Positions 1 to 7,663 are shown, counted from the stretch's first letter. The stretch: DNA of 27,725 bases from CAJPNN01 sp041844735 (GCA_041844735.1 JBGZBP010000066.1:1-27725), one strand, 5' to 3'. Program-made: numbers and translations. The notes: generated by a model from the letters alone, not told the origin.

Positions 1-1338
1 CCAAAAAATCCAAAAGATTATAATCATGGGACAGCAGTATCTTCCATTATTGTTGATGGAGCAAGATTAAATCCTTGGCTGGATGATGGCTGTGGAAGGT
101 TTAAGGTTAGGCATTTTGGAGTAGCGGTAGGTGCTGAATTTTCTTCATTTTCAATAATAAAGAAAATAAAGAGTATTGTAGTAAATAATTCAGATATAAA
201 AGTCTGGAATATTTCACTTGGTAGTAATCAGGAAATTAATGACAACTTTATTTCTGCTGAAGCTGCAACATTAGATAAAATTCAGTTTGAAAACAATGTA
301 ATATTTGTTGTGGCAGGGACAAATAAACCAAGTGTAGATATAGTAAAAATAGGATCTCCGGCGGATTCTGTTAATAGTATAGTTGTAAATTCAGTTAGTA
401 AGAATGGTCTGTCTACTAAATATGCTCGTAAAGGATTAGTATTATCTTTCTTTGCAAAGCCTGACGTGAGCTATTATGGTGGCAGTGAAGAAGAGTACAT
501 TAGGGTTTGTGAACCTTTAGGGGCTGCGAGTGTTGCTGGTACTTCTTATGCTGCACCTTGGATTGCGAGAAAATTATCTTATTTAATTGATGTGTTAGGA
601 CTTAATAGAGAAGTTGCAAAAGCCATGATTATTGATGCTGCAAGAGGTTGGGATGAAAAACCGACTCCTGAGGAAGTTGCTTTATATGGGCATGGAGTTG
701 TACCAATTCATATAAACGACATTATTCAAACAAAAGATGATGAAATAAAATTTGTGGTATCAGATATTAGTGAAAAATGGAATACTTATAACTACGATTT
801 TCCAGTTCCTCTAAAGGATAATAAGTATCCATATATTGCGAAGGCTACGATGTGTTATTTTCCATTGTGTGATAGATTGCAAGGTGTTGACTATACAAAT
901 ACAGAATTGAATTTGCATTTTGGTCGAATAGGAGATGATAAAAAAATCAAGGATATTAAGGGTGATAAACAGAATACAGAAGACACATTAGATGGAGAAA
1001 GAAATTATCTTTTGGAAGGAGAAGCCAGAAAGCAGTTTAGAAAATGGGATAATGTAAAGTATATCGCAGAGAGTGCTACAAAAAGAATGATACCAAAAGA
1101 CTCTTATAAAAATAAAAACTGGGGTATGGAAGTAAAGACAAATAACCGATTAGCTCCCCAAGATGGCGTAGGGGTTAGGTTTGGTGTTGTTGTAACACTC
1201 AAAGAAATGAATGGAGTTAATAGAATTGATGAATTTATCAGAAGTTGTACATTAAATGGTTGGCTAGTAAATGTAATTGATGTTGTTAATAGAGTGGATA
1301 TTCACCAAAAAGTGAATGAAGAGATTGAATTTGAATAG
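1..1338 (+). CDS. S8 (subtilisin-like) serine protease, 5'-truncated, in defence-type locus
   Basis: The reading frame is open from the first base, so the gene starts upstream; 445 residues are visible. Subtilase signatures are present: the catalytic His motif HGTAV (visible residue 9), an oxyanion-type VVAGTN segment near visible residue 104, and the catalytic Ser motif GTSYAAP (Ser at visible residue 182). The catalytic Asp would lie before the window. No signal peptide or anchor can be judged because the N-terminus is missing. After the protease fold comes a beta-rich C-terminal extension of about 200 residues (segments such as CYFPLCDR, GVDYTNTEL and FRKWDNVKY) that secreted subtilisins do not have, which suggests a cytosolic protease with a recognition domain. 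It ends 37 bp before a CD-NTase gene on the same strand, so cotranscription is plausible. Family call is firm; a role in phage defence is inferred from its neighbours. Many such proteases are paired with an upstream AAA-type ATPase, which cannot be checked here. Confidence 0.85.
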   Translation, partial: PKNPKDYNHGTAVSSIIVDGARLNPWLDDGCGRFKVRHFGVAVGAEFSSFSIIKKIKSIVVNNSDIKVWNISLGSNQEINDNFISAEAATLDKIQFENNVIFVVAGTNKPSVDIVKIGSPADSVNSIVVNSVSKNGLSTKYARKGLVLSFFAKPDVSYYGGSEEEYIRVCEPLGAASVAGTSYAAPWIARKLSYLIDVLGLNREVAKAMIIDAARGWDEKPTPEEVALYGHGVVPIHINDIIQTKDDEIKFVVSDISEKWNTYNYDFPVPLKDNKYPYIAKATMCYFPLCDRLQGVDYTNTELNLHFGRIGDDKKIKDIKGDKQNTEDTLDGERNYLLEGEARKQFRKWDNVKYIAESATKRMIPKDSYKNKNWGMEVKTNNRLAPQDGVGVRFGVVVTLKEMNGVNRIDEFIRSCTLNGWLVNVIDVVNRVDIHQKVNEEIEFE

Positions 1339-1356
1339 ATGTTAAATGACGGTATC

Positions 1357-1365
1357 AAAGGAGGG
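1357..1365 (+). promoter_or_regulatory. Strong ribosome binding site of the CD-NTase gene
   Basis: AAAGGAGGG lies 10 bases before the ATG at 1376. It is one of the best Shine-Dalgarno matches in the window and fixes the start of the nucleotidyltransferase gene. Confidence 0.8.
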
Positions 1366-1375
1366 TTAGTAGTAA

Positions 1376-2332
1376 ATGATATTCACAGAAGAACAATTAA
1401 GAAAATATGCAAAACCTTTGAGTGAAACAGAGGAAAATCAATGTAAAAATGCTATAAGAATGGTAGTTGATGCATTAAAAACTATTGGATTTAATGAAAG
1501 GACTTCCATTCAAAAAATGTATAGTGAGACACCTTCATTTGAAGTGATGATGAAGAGTAATGATGATTATGAGGTTAAAATATTTTTACAAGGATCTTAT
1601 GCAAACAATACTAACGTTAGACAGCATAGCGATGTAGATATTGCTGTTGTTCAAATAGATCAATTTAGACCAAAATATAGAGTTGGTGTTTCTAAAACTA
1701 ATTATGGTTTTATAAGTGCAAGTTCAAAAAGCAAGACTTTTAAAGATATAGTTCAATCCGCATTAGAAAATAAATTTGGTGATGATGTGGAAAGAAAAAA
1801 CAAATCTATTAAAATACATGGAAATTCTTATAGAAAAGATGCTGATTCGGTTCCGGCATTAAGATATAGGGATTACTCTTATGATTACAGGTTTGATCCA
1901 GAAAATTACGTAGGAGGAATACTTATTAAAGCTGATGATGGAACTGAAGTAATAAATTATCCGGAACAACATATTAAAAATGGGATAGATAAGAATAAAA
2001 GAACAAACTTATATTTTAAGAAAATGGTTAGAATAGCAAAAGAGATGAGGTATCAAATGCAAGATGAAGGATATGAATTTGCACAGAAAGCAAGCTCTTT
2101 TGGCATAGAAAGCTTAATTTATAATGTTCCTGATGAAATTTTTGTAAAATATGATTATTACAAATATATTTTTGATGATATTGTAGAGTTTCTTTATGAT
2201 AATAAATATAGTATTAATAGCTTCGTTGAAGTTAACGGTATCAAAAAATTATGCTATGATTCTAATGATAGAGAGAAGATCTATAAAGGATTCATAGATG
2301 AGTTAAAAGGATTTTATAGTTATGAAATCTAA
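1376..2332 (+). CDS. CD-NTase (cGAS/DncV-like nucleotidyltransferase), CBASS signal synthase
   Basis: A 318-residue protein with the pol-beta nucleotidyltransferase signature of CD-NTases: G73-S74-Y75 of the GS motif, a conserved linker, then D86-V87-D88 as two metal-binding aspartates, and D155/D157 before VPAL as the third acidic position. Length and the SDVDIAVV context fit SMODS-type enzymes that make cyclic di- or trinucleotides when phage infection is sensed. The motifs appear intact, so the enzyme should be active. The product nucleotide and clade cannot be read from motifs alone. The start is set by an AAAGGAGGG site 10 bases upstream. The 3' end overlaps the next gene by 11 bases, indicating tight co-expression with the membrane effector. 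Base composition is clearly richer in A/T than the housekeeping genes downstream, consistent with horizontal acquisition. A non-CBASS nucleotidyltransferase is possible but the linked effector argues against it. Confidence 0.88.
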   Translation: MIFTEEQLRKYAKPLSETEENQCKNAIRMVVDALKTIGFNERTSIQKMYSETPSFEVMMKSNDDYEVKIFLQGSYANNTNVRQHSDVDIAVVQIDQFRPKYRVGVSKTNYGFISASSKSKTFKDIVQSALENKFGDDVERKNKSIKIHGNSYRKDADSVPALRYRDYSYDYRFDPENYVGGILIKADDGTEVINYPEQHIKNGIDKNKRTNLYFKKMVRIAKEMRYQMQDEGYEFAQKASSFGIESLIYNVPDEIFVKYDYYKYIFDDIVEFLYDNKYSINSFVEVNGIKKLCYDSNDREKIYKGFIDELKGFYSYEI

Positions 2333-2867
2333 AATGGAATCACTGATAAAATTATCTGGAATAATTATAATTCTTATTTTCATTATATTGTATAAATTTA
2401 AGATGCCTAAGTCGGTTTTGGCTTATTGGGATTTAATTTTAGAGTCCGCTGGATATTCTGTTATTGCAATAGCTATATATGAAAGATATTTATGGAAATA
2501 TAATCCTTTTGTGAAAATGCCAAGATTAAAGAAAAAATATACAGGAGTTTTAAGTTATAACTATAAGGATAAATCTGAAGAAAAGGTGGTTGAAATTGAA
2601 ATTGAGCAAAGGTTCCTTTCTACAGATGTGAAACTCAAATCTGATGAAATAAGCAGTAAAACAATTACCAGTAATTTAGTTGAAGAAAATGGAGGATTTG
2701 TGTTATATTACACTTATATTACTAATCCTTCAAGTAGATATAGTGAAAAAAATCCAATACAGATAGGCACTTGTAAATTGTTGATTGATAAAATTGACAG
2801 CATAAAAGGAAGTTACTGGACTAACAGAAAAACAATAGGAGATTTAACTTTGAAAAGTGAAGAGTAG
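2322..2867 (+). CDS. cap15: Cap15-like CBASS effector: two TM segments plus beta-rich sensor domain
   Basis: 181 residues. Two hydrophobic helices lie at about residues 7-24 (GIIIILIFIILY core) and 32-50 (YWDLILESAGYSVIAIAIY). A beta-strand-rich cytosolic domain of about 120 residues follows, starting at the KKKYTGVLSY segment and ending near GDLTLK. This layout, two N-terminal membrane helices and a small beta-barrel next to a CD-NTase, is that of Cap15 (SMODS-associated 2TM-beta effector). In that family the barrel binds a cyclic dinucleotide and the protein oligomerises to disrupt the inner membrane, killing the infected cell. The ATG at 2322 overlaps the CD-NTase stop region and has AAAGG 11 bases upstream; the in-frame ATG at 2334 lacks a suitable site. 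The family assignment comes from architecture and context, not an alignment. An alternative would be an unrelated two-TM accessory protein. Confidence 0.75.
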   Translation: MKSKMESLIKLSGIIIILIFIILYKFKMPKSVLAYWDLILESAGYSVIAIAIYERYLWKYNPFVKMPRLKKKYTGVLSYNYKDKSEEKVVEIEIEQRFLSTDVKLKSDEISSKTITSNLVEENGGFVLYYTYITNPSSRYSEKNPIQIGTCKLLIDKIDSIKGSYWTNRKTIGDLTLKSEE

Positions 2868-2890
2868 AGAGAAGCTATCGCTCCATCTCC

Positions 2891-2962
2891 GAGACTGTGA
2901 AGAAAAGTCTGTAAATAAGCCTTCTAGAGACTGTGAAATAAAGTCTGTAAATTAGTCTTCTA
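2891..2962. repeat. Two tandem 36-bp direct repeats, each with an internal AGACT/AGTCT hairpin
   Basis: Unit 1 is 2891-2926 and unit 2 is 2927-2962, abutting with no spacer; 32 of 36 positions match. Each unit contains AGACT followed about 9 bases later by its reverse complement AGTCT, so each can fold into a short hairpin. The repeat lies just after the stop of the Cap15-like gene. Origin is unknown: candidates are remnants of insertion-sequence ends, a small intergenic repeat family, or an integration scar of the defence block. Confidence 0.75.
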
Positions 2963-2975
2963 TGGTAATTTTAAA

Positions 2976-3002
2976 GAGAGTGTGAGACTTTTTCACACTC
3001 TC
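2976..3002. terminator. Strong hairpin between convergent genes, probable bidirectional terminator
   Basis: GAGAGTGTGA at 2976-2985 pairs perfectly with TCACACTCTC at 2993-3002 around a 7-base loop. It sits between the + strand CBASS-like genes and a - strand gene that ends at 3018. The T run after the stem is short on both strands (TTT on the - strand, an interrupted AAATTT on +), so termination is likely but not textbook. Confidence 0.6.
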
Positions 3003-3017
3003 GAAATTTAAGACAGC

Positions 3018-3422
3018 CTATGCTTTGCGACCCTTCATCGGAAGAGGAACCTTTATGCTTTTTCGCACGAGCACATTGTATAATTGATTTTTAATTTCCA
3101 TCTCAACGTGTTTTGAATCATTGACGGTTTGATAGAAATTTTTCATATTTTCATCGCCCATAGTTCGTTTTACATCAAAAGAAAGCTTCAACCATTTCAA
3201 AGCCTCTTTTGCGGTTTTGGTTGTAGGGTTGGACATGCAATTCCTGATGCTTTTCTTTAAAAACCTCAACGATATTGAAAGCCATATTATCATGAAAAGT
3301 AATACATACGCCAGAATTCTCTTGGTAAGTTCTTTGACATAGTCGCCTGTGGCATTGTCGGGCATCATATAGAGTGCTAATGCTCCCAATGCAATCAAAA
3401 GAATAAGTTTGTTCCTGCTCAT
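3018..3422 (-). CDS. Hypothetical small membrane protein, 134 aa
   Basis: I do not recognise a family. Two hydrophobic segments are visible: residues about 5-20 (LILLIALGALALYMM) and about 33-54 (KRILAYVLLFMIIWLSISLRF). A basic, probably cytosolic tail of about 80 residues follows, ending in a lysine/arginine-rich PMKGRKA. The start is supported by a good ribosome binding site reading GGAAAGGGG on the - strand, about 6-8 bases before the ATG. It converges on the CBASS-like block, with a hairpin between, and is divergent from purB. Base composition is closer to the downstream chromosome than to the defence block. The family and function are open; a housekeeping origin is as likely as an accessory one. 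Confidence 0.6.
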   Translation of the reverse strand: MSRNKLILLIALGALALYMMPDNATGDYVKELTKRILAYVLLFMIIWLSISLRFLKKSIRNCMSNPTTKTAKEALKWLKLSFDVKRTMGDENMKNFYQTVNDSKHVEMEIKNQLYNVLVRKSIKVPLPMKGRKA

Positions 3423-3521
3423 AAAAAAGCCCCTTTCCCGTTTAATATAAATATTTTACACTATTTAATAAAATAATTAAAGGTGTATGTCATTTGATTT
3501 ACATAAAATTTTACGTAATAC

Positions 3522-3551
3522 TTTACGAAATAGTTTAAAGTAGTTTATAAT
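3522..3551 (+). promoter_or_regulatory. Probable sigma-A promoter of purB
   Basis: TTTACG at 3522-3527, an 18-base spacer and a perfect TATAAT at 3546-3551. The -35 element is weak but the -10 element is ideal. The 5' untranslated region that follows contains a short GGGAAA/TTTCCC hairpin (3589-3606) before the ribosome binding site. I see no known purine riboswitch fold there. Confidence 0.55.
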
Positions 3552-3640
3552 AAATACAACAAATTACTGTTTTTAGTGCTTTTCGGATGGGAAACAGGGT
3601 TTTCCCGGATGAATATACAGAAAAACCGGAGGATGTTTGC

Positions 3641-5077
3641 ATGGGAGAAACACAAAGATATAGAAATCCGTTAATCGTGAGATATTCAAGCGAAGAGATG
3701 GCAAGGATATTTTCTGAGGACAAAAAGTTTACTACATGGAGGAAACTCTGGATTGCTCTTGCTTCCGGGCAGAAGAGGCTTGGACTTAATATTACGGAAG
3801 AAATGCTTGAAGAAATGCGAGCCCATGTTGATGACATCAACTATAGTGATGCGGTGGAACGGGAAAGACATGTGAGGCATGATGTTATGTCGCATGTTTA
3901 TGCATATGGGATACAGTGTCCGAAGGCTAAAGGTATTATCCACCTGGGGGCTACCAGTGCTTTTGTAGGTGATAATACGGACTTGATAGTGTATAAAGAA
4001 GCGTTGGAGCTTGTGGGGAAAAAACTGTTGTCGCTGATGTGCAATCTTAAAGATTTTGCAATCAGATATAAAGATATGCCGACGCTCGGGTTTACGCATT
4101 TTCAGCCGGCACAGCTTACGACTGTGGGCAAGAGGGCATCCATGTGGTTACAGGATTTTTATTTGGATTATCAGGATGTTGAAAGACTTATAGAAACATT
4201 GCCTTTTTTGAGTGCAAAAGGAACCACGGGTACGCAGGCAAGTTTTTTGGAACTGTTTAACGGGGATGGTGAGAAAGTCAAAGCTCTTGATGAGTATGTA
4301 GCAAATGCGATGGGATTCAGCCGTGTATTACCTATATCGGGGCAGACATATACGAGAAAGCTGGATTACTCCATATTAAGTATACTTAGCGGAATAGCTC
4401 AGTCCGCTCATAAGATGACAAATGATATCAGGTTGCTCCAGCACTTGAAAGAGATAGAGGAGCCTTTTGAAAAAAATCAGATAGGTTCGTCGGCTATGGC
4501 ATATAAGAGAAACCCAATGAGAAGTGAGCGTATTGCTTCTTTGGCGAGGTACGTTATCAGTCAGTCCGAAAATGCGGCTAACACTGCTGCTACGCAGTGG
4601 TTCGAGCGTACATTGGACGATTCGGCGAATAAAAGGATGTCTTTACCGGAGAGTTTCTTAGGGGTCGATGCAATACTTGATATTGCTGCGAATGTGACTT
4701 CGGGGCTTGTGGTTTATGAAAAGGTGATTGAGAAACATATCATGGAGGAATTGCCTTTTATGACTACGGAAAATATAATGATGGAGGCTGTAAAAAAAGG
4801 TGGAGACAGGCAGGTGCTCCACGAGAAGATAAGGGAGCATTCCATGGAAGCGGCGGTCTGCGTGAAAGAACACGGTAAGGCGAACGATCTTATGTACAGG
4901 ATAGCTGAGGATGAGAGTTTCGGACTGTCGTCAGATGATATAGAAAAACTTTTGGATCCTCGGAGATACATAGGCAGGGCAGCGGAGCAGACCGAGGAGT
5001 TTATTAATGAATATATAGAACCTATGCTTAGGGAGCATGGTGTGAAGGGAGGCTATGAGCCGGCACTAAATGTCTGA
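3641..5077 (+). CDS. purB: Adenylosuccinate lyase
   Basis: Cleaves SAICAR to AICAR and adenylosuccinate to AMP, each with release of fumarate, serving both de novo IMP synthesis and AMP formation in the cytosol. The fumarase/aspartase superfamily signature loop is present at residues 282-292 (GSSAMAYKRNP followed by MRSER), including the catalytic serine. The THFQPAQLTT segment and the LGATSAFVGDNTD segment are the other conserved blocks that build the shared active site of the tetramer. The loop and the 478-residue length fit the ADSL-like branch, not the E. coli type, whose loop reads SSTMPHKVNP. I chose ATG 3641 because GGAGG lies 8 bases upstream; the frame is open to 3587 but that region lacks a ribosome binding site. 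It is followed after 44 bases by proB. Nothing suggests loss of function. Confidence 0.95.
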   Translation: MGETQRYRNPLIVRYSSEEMARIFSEDKKFTTWRKLWIALASGQKRLGLNITEEMLEEMRAHVDDINYSDAVERERHVRHDVMSHVYAYGIQCPKAKGIIHLGATSAFVGDNTDLIVYKEALELVGKKLLSLMCNLKDFAIRYKDMPTLGFTHFQPAQLTTVGKRASMWLQDFYLDYQDVERLIETLPFLSAKGTTGTQASFLELFNGDGEKVKALDEYVANAMGFSRVLPISGQTYTRKLDYSILSILSGIAQSAHKMTNDIRLLQHLKEIEEPFEKNQIGSSAMAYKRNPMRSERIASLARYVISQSENAANTAATQWFERTLDDSANKRMSLPESFLGVDAILDIAANVTSGLVVYEKVIEKHIMEELPFMTTENIMMEAVKKGGDRQVLHEKIREHSMEAAVCVKEHGKANDLMYRIAEDESFGLSSDDIEKLLDPRRYIGRAAEQTEEFINEYIEPMLREHGVKGGYEPALNV

Positions 5078-5121
5078 CGGATTTATAAGGATATCGCAGT
5101 CGGATGTGATTCGGAGAGAAT

Positions 5122-5937
5122 ATGAATAAGATTAGCGAATGGATAAAAAACAGCAGGAAGATTGTCATTAAGATAGGCAGCAATGTTCTTTCAAATGATG
5201 AGGGTATGGCTAATATAGAATTTATAGAAAGTATTACGGAACAGATAAACAGATTGAGAAAACAGGATAAGCAGATAATGATAGTTTCATCGGGAGCAGG
5301 CATATGCGGTGTAGGTGCTATGCATATGTGGGCGAGGAAAGGTGACATAAACTATAAGCAGGCGCTTTGTGCTATAGGGCAGGTGGAGCTCATGAATGCA
5401 TATAAGCAGTCGTTTGCCAAGAGAGATGTTCATGTGGGACAGTTACTTATAACAGGCGAAGATTTTGAGGACCCGAGCAGGAGTCTTAATATAAGAAATA
5501 CGCTGTTTACGCTCATTGATGAGGGCGTGGTACCTATTATTAATGAGAATGACACTGTATCGATAGAACAGATAAGCATTGGAGACAATGATACGCTGGG
5601 AGCACTTACGGCAAATTTGTGGAATGCGGATTTATTTATTATATTGAGCGACATAGATGGCGTGTATGATAAAAATCCGAAAACGCATGCGGATGCAAAC
5701 CTGATAGATGAAGTTACAGATAGCGATAAGCTGATGGACAGAATAGAGACGGACGGGACAAGTTCGTTCGGTACAGGAGGAATAAGAACGAAAATAAAGG
5801 CGGCTGTAATGGTAAACAGTTACGGTATCCCTATGCTTTTGGCTAATGGTAAAAATAAAAATGTCTTAAACGATTTGCTGGATGACAGCGTTAAAGGAAC
5901 GATATTTTTGCCGCATGGGGGTAAGACGAAGTCGTGA
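5122..5937 (+). CDS. proB: Glutamate 5-kinase, short form without PUA domain
   Basis: Phosphorylates L-glutamate with ATP to gamma-glutamyl phosphate, the first step of proline synthesis. The amino-acid kinase fold is complete: the N-terminal VIKIGSNVLS strand-loop (residues 15-24), IMIVSSGAG, the INENDTVS segment, GDNDTLGALTA and the nucleotide-binding FGTGGIRTK motif near residues 216-224. At 271 residues it stops after the kinase domain and lacks the C-terminal PUA domain of the roughly 365-residue enzymes, as in streptococcal-type ProB. In longer enzymes the PUA domain affects oligomer state and feedback behaviour, so regulation may differ. GGAGAG lies just before the ATG. The next gene, proC, is 21 bases away, so the two are surely cotranscribed. 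proA, the middle step of the pathway, is not in the window. Confidence 0.95.
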   Translation: MNKISEWIKNSRKIVIKIGSNVLSNDEGMANIEFIESITEQINRLRKQDKQIMIVSSGAGICGVGAMHMWARKGDINYKQALCAIGQVELMNAYKQSFAKRDVHVGQLLITGEDFEDPSRSLNIRNTLFTLIDEGVVPIINENDTVSIEQISIGDNDTLGALTANLWNADLFIILSDIDGVYDKNPKTHADANLIDEVTDSDKLMDRIETDGTSSFGTGGIRTKIKAAVMVNSYGIPMLLANGKNKNVLNDLLDDSVKGTIFLPHGGKTKS

Positions 5938-5958
5938 TTTGAATTTGGAGGTGATGTG

Positions 5959-6762
5959 ATGAAACTCGGAGTAATAGGTGTAGGTAATATGGGAAGAGCC
6001 ATATTGGAAGGATATGTTTCGGGTAATTCCGGCAAGAGGCAGGATGTATATGTGTTTGATGCATGCCGGGAAAATTCCGAGGCGGTAGCAGGTTTGCCGG
6101 GTGTAACCATATGCGGTGATATTAGAGAAGTGCTTGAAAATACTGATGTTGTAATGCTATGTGTTAAGCCTTCCAACTTCGGTGAAGTCGCATCGGATAT
6201 ATATGATTGCTCTTGTGAAAACAAGCATGTGTTTATTTCGATAGCAGCAGGCATATGCATTGAAGAGATAGAGCAGCTGCTTGGAGGGTCGGAGGTCAAA
6301 GTGATACGTGCTATGCCGAATATGGCGGCTCGTATACAGGAGTCGATGACGGCTGTTTGTGTTAATGAGTATGTGAATGATGAGGAAAAGGCATTTGCAT
6401 TGGATATTTTCAGAGGCGTGGGAAAGGCTGAGGTTGTTTCCGAAAAGCTTATGGACGCTGTGGTGGGAATAAGCGGCAGCAGTCCGGCATACGTGTTTAT
6501 GATGATAGAGGCTATGGCTGACGGAGCATGTGCTGAGGGAATGGGAAGAATGCAGGCATATGAATTTGCAGCACAGGCAGTGATGGGGTCTGCGAAGCTG
6601 GTATTGGATTCGGGTCTGCATCCGGGGGAACTTAAGGATATGATATGTTCTCCGGCAGGAACGACAATAGAGGCGGTATCCGCATTGGAGGAACACGGGT
6701 TCAGAAGAGCGGTGATATCGGCGGTCAGGGCGGCGTCGAAAAAGTCGGAATCGATGAGATGA
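5959..6762 (+). CDS. proC: Pyrroline-5-carboxylate reductase
   Basis: Reduces 1-pyrroline-5-carboxylate to L-proline with NAD(P)H, the last step of proline synthesis. The N-terminal dinucleotide-binding motif GVIGVGNMG spans residues 4-12. VIRAMPNMAA and the VGISGSSPAYVF segment mark the middle of the protein. The C-terminal family signature is present as SPAGTTIEAVSALEEHGFR. The length, 267 residues, is normal. I prefer ATG 5959 because GGAGG at 5947-5951 lies 7 bases upstream; the in-frame GTG at 5956 would be only 4 bases away. It follows proB closely and is followed by a tyrosine recombinase gene 13 bases later. Because P5C can also arise from ornithine, ProC is useful even if proA is absent. 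Confidence 0.94.
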   Translation: MKLGVIGVGNMGRAILEGYVSGNSGKRQDVYVFDACRENSEAVAGLPGVTICGDIREVLENTDVVMLCVKPSNFGEVASDIYDCSCENKHVFISIAAGICIEEIEQLLGGSEVKVIRAMPNMAARIQESMTAVCVNEYVNDEEKAFALDIFRGVGKAEVVSEKLMDAVVGISGSSPAYVFMMIEAMADGACAEGMGRMQAYEFAAQAVMGSAKLVLDSGLHPGELKDMICSPAGTTIEAVSALEEHGFRRAVISAVRAASKKSESMR

Positions 6763-6775
6763 AATGGAGACAGGT

Positions 6776-7663
6776 ATGGAGCATTATCTTAAGGAGTATA
6801 TTAAATATTTAAAAACACAGAAGAAGCTGTCTGACAATTCATGCAGCGCATATCAAAGTGATATAAATGAATTTATGAAACATAATGCTGCCTTATCGGA
6901 TGTGGCGGATATAACGAATTCGGATGTTGTAGGGTTTACACTGAAACTGAAAAAAGACGGGAAGTCACCGTCGACAGTTAATAGGAAAGTAGCTTCAATA
7001 AAATCATTTTTCGGATATTTATACCAAAAGGGAATTATAGCGTCAAACCCCGCAGAAAATCTGAAGTCTCCTAAGATCGAACGGAAAGAGATAGAGTATC
7101 TCAGCATAGAAGAGATGGAGCAAATACTTTCGGCTCCTGATGACAGCATTAAGGGTAAAAGAGATTTAGCAATACTTGAGCTCATGTATGCCACGGGAAT
7201 TAAGGCAAGTGAGGTGATAGAGGCTGACGTTTCCGATTTGAATTTAAGGATGGGGTTTGTGACGTGCAGAGGCGAGCATGGAAAGGCTAGGATTGTTCCT
7301 ATAGGAAGACCGGCAAGAGCCGCTTTGGAGGATTATGTTTTCGGTGTAAGAGAAACCATATTGGAAGGAAAGAATAAAGAGGGCGATAATCCGCTATTTT
7401 TAAATCTTCAGGGTGATAGGATGACGAGGCAGGGATTATGGAAAATCCTTAAGGAGTATGCAAAAAAAGCAAAAATAGATAAGAGCATAACCCCGCAAAT
7501 AATAAGAAATTCGTTTGCTGCACATATGATACAAAACGGTGCGGATTTAAAATCTTTGCAGGAACTTATGGGGCATGAGGATATAGCTGCAACACAGATA
7601 TATTTGTCAGTATCAAAGGGCAGGATTAAAGAGGTTTATGATCATGCACATCCGAGATCGTGA
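6776..7663 (+). CDS. xerD: XerD-like tyrosine recombinase with substituted catalytic positions
   Basis: A 295-residue, two-domain tyrosine recombinase. The N-terminal SAM-like core-binding domain (about residues 1-90, LKTQKKLSDNSCSAYQSDI) is followed by the catalytic domain. Aligning by motif to XerD gives K143 (ATGIKASEV) where the first catalytic Arg is expected, K170 in the beta-hairpin (GKARIVPIG), Q241 (TPQIIRNSF) where the His of the HxxR motif is expected, R244, H267 (MGHEDIAATQ) and the nucleophile Y276 (QIYLSV). Two of six active-site positions therefore differ. Normal XerD acts with XerC at dif to resolve chromosome dimers. Whether this one is the housekeeping enzyme or a diverged paralogue is unclear. 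I chose ATG 6776, 6 bases after GGAG and giving a typical MEHYLKEYIKYL start; ATG 6764 has no good site. Last gene of the purB-proBC run. Confidence 0.85.
   Translation: MEHYLKEYIKYLKTQKKLSDNSCSAYQSDINEFMKHNAALSDVADITNSDVVGFTLKLKKDGKSPSTVNRKVASIKSFFGYLYQKGIIASNPAENLKSPKIERKEIEYLSIEEMEQILSAPDDSIKGKRDLAILELMYATGIKASEVIEADVSDLNLRMGFVTCRGEHGKARIVPIGRPARAALEDYVFGVRETILEGKNKEGDNPLFLNLQGDRMTRQGLWKILKEYAKKAKIDKSITPQIIRNSFAAHMIQNGADLKSLQELMGHEDIAATQIYLSVSKGRIKEVYDHAHPRS

Noticed and set aside
2891..2962. CRISPR array (36-bp repeats)
   Set aside because: The two units touch each other with no spacer and there are only two, so there is no array.
3587..3640. Extended N-terminus of PurB
   Set aside because: The frame is open but no ribosome binding site precedes the earlier ATG; GGAGG at 3628-3632 fixes the start at 3641.
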